A DNA stretch of 17,601 nt, taken from NCBI GenBank assembly GCA_910584145.1, contig CAJTXX010000048.1, positions 1 to 17,601 on the forward strand. The letters run 5' to 3'. Origin of the DNA: an uncultured Eggerthellaceae bacterium. GTDB lineage: Bacteria > Actinomycetota > Coriobacteriia > Coriobacteriales > Eggerthellaceae. Within the stretch, counting starts at the first letter, position 1. Each line of letters begins with the position of its first letter. Positions 8,008-16,800 of the stretch are shown one piece after another. Under the pieces are notes generated by a model, which searched no databases, was not told where the DNA came from, and saw only the letters and a program-made list of their open reading frames with translations. Both the position numbers and the translations under genes were made by a program.

Positions 8008-8543
8008 GCGCGTGGCTTGACGTCGCCACCATCACGAGGATAAGCAAGCACAAGGGCGGGTCCGTTGCCAAGGCGGCAGCGGGTCTGCCCTTCCTTTTGC
8101 AGCCGGGTGCCGCGGTGCGCTTCGCGCCGCCGGTGCTCGATGCGCCCCGCGGCGCTCAGGTGGCGGCCGTGTCGGGCCTTTCGGGCGATACCGCTACGGT
8201 GCGCTTCGATCTGCCGGGCGGCGCTGTGCCCGATGCGCTCGTCGGCTGCCATTGCCTGATGGAGGCCGATGCGGCGCGCGCCATCGCTGAGGAGCTGGGC
8301 GAGGGGTCCCTCTTCACCGCGGCGGTGGCGGGATTCATCGGATGGGCTTTGGAGGATGCCGATGGCAGCGCGGTGGGCACGGTGGCCGACTGCGTGGAGC
8401 ATCCCACCCAGCTGACGCTGACAGTGGAGCTGCCGGATGGCGAAGAGCGCCTGGTGCCCTTGGTAGACGAGCTGCTGGTGAGCCTCGATGAGGAGGCGCA
8501 GGTCATCCGCATGGAGCTGCCCGGCGGCATCTTGGAGGCATGA
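8004..8543 (+). CDS. rimM: Ribosome maturation factor RimM
   Basis: RimM assists maturation of the 30S head domain and contacts S19. Length, 179 aa, fits the family. It starts on GTG, with GTGA overlapping the khpA stop. The N-terminal domain (about 6-88) is divergent: where most RimM proteins have a glycine-rich GKxxGxxG-type start, this one reads TRISKHKGGSVAKAAAGLPF. The C-terminal PRC-barrel domain (about 104-177) is better conserved, with the family's closing pattern LVPLVDELLVSLDEEAQVI followed by MELPGGILEA. Position between khpA and trmD makes the call firm despite the divergent N-terminus. Confidence 0.9.
   Translation: MSAWLDVATITRISKHKGGSVAKAAAGLPFLLQPGAAVRFAPPVLDAPRGAQVAAVSGLSGDTATVRFDLPGGAVPDALVGCHCLMEADAARAIAEELGEGSLFTAAVAGFIGWALEDADGSAVGTVADCVEHPTQLTLTVELPDGEERLVPLVDELLVSLDEEAQVIRMELPGGILEA
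8534..8538 (+). promoter_or_regulatory. Ribosome-binding site fixing the TTG start of trmD
   Basis: GGAGG sits inside the last codons of rimM, 6 bases before the TTG at 8545. The in-frame ATG at 8488 lies within rimM and would add 19 residues with no family match, so the TTG start is preferred. Confidence 0.8.
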
Positions 8544-8544
8544 G

Positions 8545-9408
8545 TTGCTGATACAGACGCTATCCACCTTCCCGCATATGTACGACTCGGTCATGGGCGA
8601 GTCGATGATGAAGCGCGCCCAAGAGGCGGGCATCGTGCGCTTCGAGGCGTTCGACCTGCGCGATTGGACGCACGATCGGCACCGCACCACCGACGATTAT
8701 CCGTATGGCGGCGGACATGGGTTGGTCATGAAATGCGAGCCTGTGTTCGATGCGGTAGAAGACATCCTTGGGGGGCATTCGGGCGGGGGTGCTCGGTCGC
8801 TCGGACAGTCCTCGCTTTGCTGCGGAACTCGCTTGGTGAGCGCCCCCCCGAGCACCAGCGGAGAGGCTCTTACGGGGGAGGGGGAAGGGAGCGTCGGCGC
8901 GGCTGATGCTCGCGTCGTGTTCCTCTCTCCGGTGGGGCGCGCCTTCGACGATGCTTATGCGTGCGAGCTGGCGGAGAGCTCGCGCATCTTGTTCGTGTGC
9001 GGGCATTATGAGGGGATGGACGAGCGGGTGTATTCGCTGGCCACCGACGTGGTGTCGCTCGGCGATTACGTGCTCACCAGCGGTGAGCTGGCGTCGATGG
9101 TCATCATCGACGCGGTGGCGCGCAAGCTGCCCGGGGTGCTCGGTGCCGAGGGGGGCGCCGACGACGAGTCGTTCGCGCACGGGCTGCTGGAATACCCGCA
9201 GTACACGCGGCCGGCGGAGTTCCGCGGCATGGCGGTGCCCGAGGTGCTGCTGTCGGGGCATCACGCCAACATAGAGGCGTGGCGGCGCGAGCAGAGCCTC
9301 GCGCGCACCGCAGCGCTGCGGCCCGACCTGATCGAGGCGGCCTGCAGCCGCGGCGAGCTGTCGCCGCAAGACGAGATATATCTGCGATCTTCGCAGAGCG
9401 CGCAGTGA
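8545..9408 (+). CDS. trmD: tRNA (guanine-N1-)-methyltransferase TrmD, with an internal insertion
   Basis: TrmD methylates G37 at N1 next to the anticodon of several tRNAs, using S-adenosylmethionine, to prevent frameshifting. From the TTG start the protein is 287 aa. The N-terminus reads LIQTLSTFPHMYDSVMGES, then HRTTDDYPYGGGHGLVMK, the SAM-knot motifs CGHYEGMDERV and SLGDYVLTSGELASMVIIDA, and LLEYPQYTRPAEFRG. Two oddities stand out. Residues ~76-122, in the loop before VVFLSPVGRAF, form an insert about 40 residues longer than the E. coli loop, rich in Gly and Ser and bounded by inverted repeats. The catalytic Asp of E. coli (D169, before Ser-Phe) is Glu208 here, while Arg154 is kept as Arg193. 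The frame is intact, so an active enzyme is likely but not proven. Confidence 0.95.
   Translation: MLIQTLSTFPHMYDSVMGESMMKRAQEAGIVRFEAFDLRDWTHDRHRTTDDYPYGGGHGLVMKCEPVFDAVEDILGGHSGGGARSLGQSSLCCGTRLVSAPPSTSGEALTGEGEGSVGAADARVVFLSPVGRAFDDAYACELAESSRILFVCGHYEGMDERVYSLATDVVSLGDYVLTSGELASMVIIDAVARKLPGVLGAEGGADDESFAHGLLEYPQYTRPAEFRGMAVPEVLLSGHHANIEAWRREQSLARTAALRPDLIEAACSRGELSPQDEIYLRSSQSAQ
8788..8856 (+). repeat. Palindromic insert inside trmD with 9-bp inverted ends
   Basis: GGTGCTCGG (8788-8796) and CCGAGCACC (8848-8856) are perfect inverted repeats 69 bases end to end, a multiple of three. Nested inside are CGCTC (8798-8802) and GAGCG (8838-8842), which pair in the same fold, and a run of seven C (8843-8849). 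The wider insertion relative to other TrmD proteins is about 8770-8912. I see no other copy in this window. Confidence 0.6.
9381..9397 (+). other. Small hairpin at the 3' end of trmD
   Basis: TCTGCGA and TCGCAGA form a perfect 7-bp stem with a 3-base TCT loop in the last codons of trmD. No T tract follows, so termination is uncertain; it could instead stabilise the transcript end before the lepB gap. Confidence 0.3.
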
Positions 9409-9488
9409 GCGAGCGGGTTTCGCGGTATGATGGATCTTCGCGCGATAACGCAGCGCATATGAGCCTTTGAAAGGAAGGGCACCGCAGG

Positions 9489-10061
9489 ATGTACACAGGC
9501 GAGCACGCAGAGCCGAAGCGTTCGGGCATCGGGCGCACCATACTCTCCATCGCGGGCACCATCGTGCTCATCGTGGCGCTGTCGTGGGGCCTGCGCACGT
9601 TCGTGTTCCAGGCATACGAGATACCCTCCGGTTCCATGGAGGAGACGATCATGACCGGCGACATGGTGTTCTCCGAGAAGGTGAGCTACTACTTCGGCGA
9701 GCCTGCGCGCGGCGACATCGTCACCTTCGCCGACCCTGAGATACCTTCCCGCACGCTGATAAAGCGGGTCATCGCCACGGAAGGCCAGACGGTCGACCTG
9801 CGCGATGGCAGCGTGTACGTCGACGGCGTGAAGCTGGATGAGCCCTATACCGACGGCCTGCCGTCGTATCCGCTGACCACCGCCTACGGGGTGTCGGTGT
9901 CCTATCCGTTCACCGTGCCGGCGGGCGAGGTGTGGGTGATGGGCGACAACCGGACGAATTCGCAGGACTCGCGGTACTTCGGGTCCATCCCCGCCGACAC
10001 CATAACGGGCAAGGCGGTGCTCAAATACTGGCCCATAAGCAGCTTCGGGCTGCTGGAATAG
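9489..10061 (+). CDS. lepB: Type I signal peptidase
   Basis: LepB removes signal peptides from exported proteins at the outer face of the cytoplasmic membrane. The 190-aa protein has one N-terminal membrane segment (about residues 18-40), then the nucleophile motif IPSGSMEETI with Ser49, the general base Lys92 in RTLIKRVIA, and the conserved MGDNRTNSQDSRYFG (151-165). Length matches the short Gram-positive/actinobacterial type with a single transmembrane helix. The ribosome-binding site is AAAGGAAGG at about 9470-9478. It follows trmD after an 80-base gap; in many actinobacteria rplS lies between trmD and lepB, but it is absent here. Closeness to ffh and ftsY groups protein-export genes. Confidence 0.96.
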   Translation: MYTGEHAEPKRSGIGRTILSIAGTIVLIVALSWGLRTFVFQAYEIPSGSMEETIMTGDMVFSEKVSYYFGEPARGDIVTFADPEIPSRTLIKRVIATEGQTVDLRDGSVYVDGVKLDEPYTDGLPSYPLTTAYGVSVSYPFTVPAGEVWVMGDNRTNSQDSRYFGSIPADTITGKAVLKYWPISSFGLLE

Positions 10062-10093
10062 CGCGGCTACGGCGCACGATGTAGCGAGACTAT

Positions 10094-10099
10094 GGGGGA
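10094..10099 (+). promoter_or_regulatory. Ribosome-binding site fixing the start of glyQ
   Basis: GGGGGA lies 7 bases before the ATG at 10107. The in-frame ATG at 10092 overlaps this site and has no Shine-Dalgarno of its own, so 10107 is preferred. Confidence 0.65.
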
Positions 10100-10106
10100 C
10101 GTACGT

Positions 10107-11036
10107 ATGGATGATGCCACCGGCGCGCCGATGACCGAGGCGCCCACATTCCAAGATGTGATCATGAATCTGCAACGCTACTGGGCCGATCAGGGCTGCG
10201 TGGTGCTGCAACCGTATGACAACGAGGTGGGCGCGGGCACGAATGCGCCGGCCACCACGCTGCGCGCGCTGGGCCCGCAGACCTGGCGCACGGCCTATGT
10301 GCAGGGCTGCCGCCGCCCCACCGACGGGCGCTACGGCGAGAACCCGAACCGCTTGCAGTTCTACTACCAGTTCCAAGTGCTCATCAAGCCCTCGCCCGAC
10401 GACATCCAAGAGCTCTACCTGGGGTCGCTCGAGGCCATCGGCATCGATGTGTCCGCGCACGACGTGCGCTTCGTGGAAGATGACTGGGAATCGCCCACGC
10501 TGGGCGCGTGGGGCCTCGGCTGGGAGGTGTGGATCGACGGCATGGAGGTGACGCAGTTCACCTACTTCCAGCAGGTGGGCGGCTTCGAGTGCGACCCGGT
10601 GCCCGCCGAGATAGCCTACGGCCTGGAGCGCCTGACCATGTTCGTGCAAGGGGTCGATTCGGTCTACGACATCGTGTGGTCGAAGGGCGCAGACGGCGTC
10701 ACGTTCACCTACGGCGACGTGTACCTGGAGAACGAGCGCGAGTATTCCACGTACAACTTCGAGGTGGCCGACACCGAGTTCCTGTTCAAGGAATTCGCCG
10801 ACCGCGAGGCGGAGTGCATGCGCACGCTCGAAGCGGGGCTGCCCCTGCCGGCCTACGATTCGGTGCTGAAATGCTGCCATACCTTCAACCTGCTCGATGC
10901 GCGCGGCGTCATATCGGCCACCGAGCGCATGGCCTACATCCTGCGCGTGCGCACGCTGGCGAAGGCGTGCTGCGAGTCGTATATGGAGCATGTGGTCGGC
11001 CAGCTGCCCGCAGCTGACGCGAAAGGCGGTGAGTAG
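10107..11036 (+). CDS. glyQ: Glycyl-tRNA synthetase alpha subunit
   Basis: GlyQ carries the class II aminoacylation core of the alpha2/beta2 glycyl-tRNA synthetase, activating glycine with ATP and charging tRNA-Gly. From ATG 10107 it is 309 aa, close to the ~303 of E. coli. Matches to E. coli run along the protein: FQDVIMNLQRYWADQGC, NEVGAGTNAP, RRPTDGRYGENPNRLQ (from residue 69), RFVEDDWESPTLGAWGLGWE, GMEVTQFTYFQQVGG, YGLERLTMFVQGVDSVYD and CHTFNLLDARGVIS. An alternative ATG at 10092 would add five residues. The stop is followed after one base by glyS, as expected for two subunits made together. No T-box leader is visible in the 45 bases upstream. Confidence 0.97.
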   Translation: MDDATGAPMTEAPTFQDVIMNLQRYWADQGCVVLQPYDNEVGAGTNAPATTLRALGPQTWRTAYVQGCRRPTDGRYGENPNRLQFYYQFQVLIKPSPDDIQELYLGSLEAIGIDVSAHDVRFVEDDWESPTLGAWGLGWEVWIDGMEVTQFTYFQQVGGFECDPVPAEIAYGLERLTMFVQGVDSVYDIVWSKGADGVTFTYGDVYLENEREYSTYNFEVADTEFLFKEFADREAECMRTLEAGLPLPAYDSVLKCCHTFNLLDARGVISATERMAYILRVRTLAKACCESYMEHVVGQLPAADAKGGE

Positions 11037-11037
11037 C

Positions 11038-13125
11038 ATGGCGGATACGCGCACGCTCGCCTTCGAGATAGGCACCGAGGAGATACCGGCATTCGACCTG
11101 AAAGCCGCGACGGCCCAGCTGGCGGAGCTGGTGCCCGCAGCGCTCGACGCGAAGCGCATCCCGCATGGCCCGGCGCGCATCTATTCCAGCCCGCGCCGCC
11201 TGATCGCCATCGTTTCCGACGTGGCGCTCGTCACCGAGCGCACGGTGGAGGAGTTCCGCGGGCCGAAGGCGCAGATCGCCTTCGACGAGGCCGGCGAGCC
11301 CACGAAGGCCGCTATCGGCTTCGCGCGCGGCAAGGGCCTGGACGCCTCGGCGCTCGAGCGGCGCGAGGAGGCGGGCATCGAGTACGTGTTCGCCACGGTG
11401 GAGACGCCGGAAGCTGAGATGGCATCGCTTTTGCCCGAGGTGCTGGCGGGCATCATCGAGTCCATCTCCTGGCCGAAGTCGATGCGCTGGGGCCGTATGC
11501 GCCAGCTGTTCAGCCGCCCGGTGCGCTGGATCTGCGCGCTGCTGGGCGACGAGGTGGTGCCGGTCAGGTTCGCGAACGTGGAGTCGGCCGCTCAGACGCG
11601 CGGTCACCGGTTCCTGAGCCCCGGGCCGCACGAGGTGCCGAGCGCTGATGCGCTGCTCGATGTCGTGCGCGCGGCGCACGTGGTGCCGAGCGAGGCCGAG
11701 CGCGAGCAGGTCATCCGCGACGGCGTGGCTGCGGCTGAGGAGCGCACCGGCTGCACCGCCGAGCTGCCGCAGAAGACGCTGACCGAGGTCATCAACCTCT
11801 CCGAATACCCCACGGTCATGGTGGGCGCCTTCGATGAGGGCTTCCTGGCCGTGCCTGAGGAGATCATCGTCGACGCCATGCTGATGCACCAGCGTTACTT
11901 CCCGCTCTACGACGCGGCGGGCAAGCTGTCGAACAGCTTCATCGTGGTGAGCAACGGCGACCCCGCGTGCGAGGCCACCATCATCGATGGCAACGAGCGC
12001 GTGGTGGCTGCGCGCCTCTATGACGCGAAGTTCTTCTACGAGGAGGACCTGAAGAAGCCCCTCGAAGCCTACGTCGAGCACCTCGACGAGGTGGTGTTCC
12101 AAGAGCAGCTGGGCACCATGCGCCAGAAGACGGAGCGCGTGGCTCAGCTGGCCGACCGGCTGGCGCTCGATGCGGCCCTCGATGCTGCCGAGCAGCAGGA
12201 CGTGGCGCGCGCAGCGCTGCTGGCGAAGGCCGACCTGGTGACGAACGCCGTGGTGGAGTTCACGAGCGTGCAGGGCATCATGGGCTCCTACTATGCGCGC
12301 GAGGCGGGCGAATCGGAGCGCGTGGCGCGCGCCATCGCCGAGCATTACATGCCGCGCTTCTCCGGCGACGACGTGCCGGCCGATACCGTGGGCCGCGTGG
12401 TGGCCCTGGCCGATAAGCTCGACACCATCTGCGGCCTGTTCGCGGTCGATCAGGCTCCCACCGGCTCGTCCGACCCGTTCGCGCTGCGGCGCGCGGCGCT
12501 GGGCGTCATCGCCATCATGCAAGCCGGCGTGGGCATCTCGCTCGCGGCTGCCATCCGCGATGCGCTGCGCATCTACCAGGAGGCGGGTCTGTCGTTCGAC
12601 GAGGCGCAGGTGCGCGGCGCTATCGAGGATTTCTTCCTGACGCGTACGAAGGTGCTGCTGCGCGATGCGGGCAATGCGGCCGATGCGGTCGACGCCGTCA
12701 TGGCGTGCGGCATCGTCGAGCCGATCGAGGTCATCGAACGGGTGCGGGCGCTCGAAGCGGCGCGCCGCGAAGAGCCCGAGGCATTCGAAGACCTCGCCAT
12801 CGCGTATGCGCGCGCGAACAACCTGAGCGATGCGGCGCTCGGCACCGGCTACGATGCGGCGCTGTTCTCCGCTTCCGAGGAGGCGCTCGCCCATGCGGTG
12901 ACCGAGGCGCAGACCGCGGTGGATGTGGCGCTCGACGGCGGCGACTACGCGGGCGCGCTCGCTAAGCTCGCGCAGCTGCGCGCACCCATCGACGACTTCT
13001 TCGACAAGACCATGGTCATGGACGAGGACGTGGCGCTGCGCGAGAACCGCATGCGCCTGCTCAACCGCTTCACGCACGTGTTCAGCCGCGTGGCCGACTT
13101 CTCGTGCATGGCGAAGTCGAAGTAG
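11038..13125 (+). CDS. glyS: Glycyl-tRNA synthetase beta subunit
   Basis: GlyS supplies tRNA recognition, including an HD-like region and a C-terminal anticodon-binding-like part, for the alpha2/beta2 enzyme. I place the start at ATG 11038, one base after the glyQ stop, with AAAGGCGGTGAG as ribosome-binding site; the protein begins ADTRTLAFEIGTEEIPAFDL like E. coli (FLVEIGTEELP). An upstream in-frame ATG at 10897 lies within glyQ and is rejected. The product is 695 aa, against 689 in E. coli. Conserved segments are SSPRRLIAIV, MRWGRMRQLFSRPVRWI, TRGHRFLSPG, FLAVPEEIIVDAM, QRYFPLYDAAGKLSNSFIVV, VFQEQLGTMRQKTERV, VVEFTSVQGIMGSYYA, FALRRAALGV (481-490) and DDFFDKTMVM. No disruption is seen. Confidence 0.97.
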   Translation: MADTRTLAFEIGTEEIPAFDLKAATAQLAELVPAALDAKRIPHGPARIYSSPRRLIAIVSDVALVTERTVEEFRGPKAQIAFDEAGEPTKAAIGFARGKGLDASALERREEAGIEYVFATVETPEAEMASLLPEVLAGIIESISWPKSMRWGRMRQLFSRPVRWICALLGDEVVPVRFANVESAAQTRGHRFLSPGPHEVPSADALLDVVRAAHVVPSEAEREQVIRDGVAAAEERTGCTAELPQKTLTEVINLSEYPTVMVGAFDEGFLAVPEEIIVDAMLMHQRYFPLYDAAGKLSNSFIVVSNGDPACEATIIDGNERVVAARLYDAKFFYEEDLKKPLEAYVEHLDEVVFQEQLGTMRQKTERVAQLADRLALDAALDAAEQQDVARAALLAKADLVTNAVVEFTSVQGIMGSYYAREAGESERVARAIAEHYMPRFSGDDVPADTVGRVVALADKLDTICGLFAVDQAPTGSSDPFALRRAALGVIAIMQAGVGISLAAAIRDALRIYQEAGLSFDEAQVRGAIEDFFLTRTKVLLRDAGNAADAVDAVMACGIVEPIEVIERVRALEAARREEPEAFEDLAIAYARANNLSDAALGTGYDAALFSASEEALAHAVTEAQTAVDVALDGGDYAGALAKLAQLRAPIDDFFDKTMVMDEDVALRENRMRLLNRFTHVFSRVADFSCMAKSK

Positions 13126-13126
13126 C

Positions 13127-14017
13127 ATGGACGGCTTCATAGGGGAGGGGGCATCCGCCGTCGCGGGGTTCCCCACCATCCATGTGGTGTCCGACTCCAT
13201 CGGCGAGACGGCGCGCGCGATGGCGCAGGCCTCTGCCGCGCAGTTCGGGGTGACGAACCCGAAGGTGGAGGTGCTCGGCAAGGTGAAGACGTTCGAGCAG
13301 GTGCGCGACCACCTGCTCGACCATGCGCGCTTCCATTCCGAGCAGCTGGGCGACAGCAAGATACTGGTGTTCTACACGCTGGTGGACGGCGAGATGCGCG
13401 ACAAGGTGTCGGCATGGCTCCAGGAGCAGCCCGATATCTATGGCGTCGATCTGCTGACCTCGGCCATCGAGGCCATCTCGCAGGTGAGCGGGCTCACGCC
13501 CGAGGCGACGCCCGGCGCGCTGCGCGTCACCGACATCAACTACTTCCACCGCGTGGAGGCGCTGGAGTTCACCATCCAGCACGACGACGGGCGCAACCCG
13601 CAGGACCTGACCAAGGCCGACATGGTGCTGCTCGGCGTGTCGCGTGCATCGAAGACCCCGCTGTCCATCTACCTGGCCCAGCATGGCTACCACATAGCCA
13701 ACGTGCCGCTCGACCCGTCCACCGAACCCCCGCAGCAGATATTCGACGTGGAGAAGACGCGCCTGTTCGGGCTGATGACGAGCCCGGAGGTGCTGGCTGA
13801 CATACGCACGCGCCGCCTCGGCAATGCGCGTGCGGTGGCGGGCGAATACGCCGATCTGGAATACATCTACCGCGACTTGGAGCGCGCCCGCGAGCTCATG
13901 CGGCGCCTCGGCTGCATCGTGGTGCGCACTGACAAACGCGCCGTGGAGGAAACCGCTCAGGAGATTCTGAGCCACTACCTGCGGAATCATCCTTCTCCCG
14001 CTGATATGATTATCTGA
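13127..14017 (+). CDS. ppsR: Pyruvate, phosphate dikinase regulatory protein (bifunctional kinase/phosphotransferase, DUF299)
   Basis: Proteins of this family switch PPDK off by ADP-dependent phosphorylation of an active-site threonine and back on by phosphate-dependent removal. The 296-aa protein opens, after a 15-residue lead, with the family start FPTIHVVSDSIGETARAMA, and carries the nucleotide-binding loop GVSRASKTPLSIYLAQHGY (from Gly170, Lys176-Thr177). INYFHRVEALEFTIQHDDG and a C-terminal half matching PDRP follow. The start is one base after the glyS stop, with a weak ribosome-binding site, so translation probably depends on glyS. A PEP synthase regulator is the alternative in this family, but the adjacent ppdK makes PPDK the target. 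The gene is also called pdrp or yqfL. Confidence 0.92.
   Translation: MDGFIGEGASAVAGFPTIHVVSDSIGETARAMAQASAAQFGVTNPKVEVLGKVKTFEQVRDHLLDHARFHSEQLGDSKILVFYTLVDGEMRDKVSAWLQEQPDIYGVDLLTSAIEAISQVSGLTPEATPGALRVTDINYFHRVEALEFTIQHDDGRNPQDLTKADMVLLGVSRASKTPLSIYLAQHGYHIANVPLDPSTEPPQQIFDVEKTRLFGLMTSPEVLADIRTRRLGNARAVAGEYADLEYIYRDLERARELMRRLGCIVVRTDKRAVEETAQEILSHYLRNHPSPADMII
14002..14010 (+). promoter_or_regulatory. Candidate extended -10 promoter for ppdK
   Basis: TGATATGAT at the end of the ppsR gene fits an extended -10 element (TG-N-TATGAT). No convincing -35 box lies 16-18 bases upstream. The surrounding 30 bases are AT-rich for this genome and include one of the very few ATT codons in the window. 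ppdK starts 70 bases downstream. Confidence 0.35.
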
Positions 14018-14067
14018 GCGCGATGGCGGACGCCGCCGCGCGCGTAAGGTGGCTTGGGCTATCACGT

Positions 14068-14073
14068 AAGGAG
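14068..14073 (+). promoter_or_regulatory. Ribosome-binding site fixing the GTG start of ppdK
   Basis: AAGGAG, the best Shine-Dalgarno in the window, stands 6 bases before GTG 14080. The in-frame ATG at 14023 has no such site and would add 19 residues that do not match PPDK. Confidence 0.85.
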
Positions 14074-14079
14074 AATAAG

Positions 14080-16800
<2,721 letters not shown>

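Noticed and set aside
4521..8690. Very long antisense open frame (about 1389 codons) opposite smc, ftsY, ffh, rpsP and rimM
   Set aside because: It crosses several well-supported genes, its translation is rich in Arg, His, Leu and Ala with no domain motif, and long antisense frames are expected from the GC-rich third positions of the real genes.
8664..8906. Alternative reading frame through the trmD insert, with the C7 run as a possible frameshift site
   Set aside because: The original trmD frame stays open and regains the conserved TrmD motifs after the insert, so no frameshift is needed; the other frame gives an Arg-rich product without known motifs.
9426..9431. TATGAT as a promoter -10 box for lepB
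   Set aside because: No -35-like hexamer at a suitable distance and no TG extension, so support is too weak for a feature.
10062..10106. Possible T-box or other glycine-responsive leader before glyQ
   Set aside because: The gap is only 45 bases, far too short for a T-box, and no specifier loop or conserved T-box sequence is present.
10897..11037. Upstream ATG giving a longer GlyS
   Set aside because: The extra 47 codons lie inside glyQ and give an Arg/Ser/Ala-rich peptide unlike GlyS; ATG 11038 has a good ribosome-binding site and the family N-terminus.
10909..13359. Long antisense open frame (about 816 codons) opposite glyS
   Set aside because: Same GC-driven shadow effect; glyS on the + strand matches its family along the whole length.
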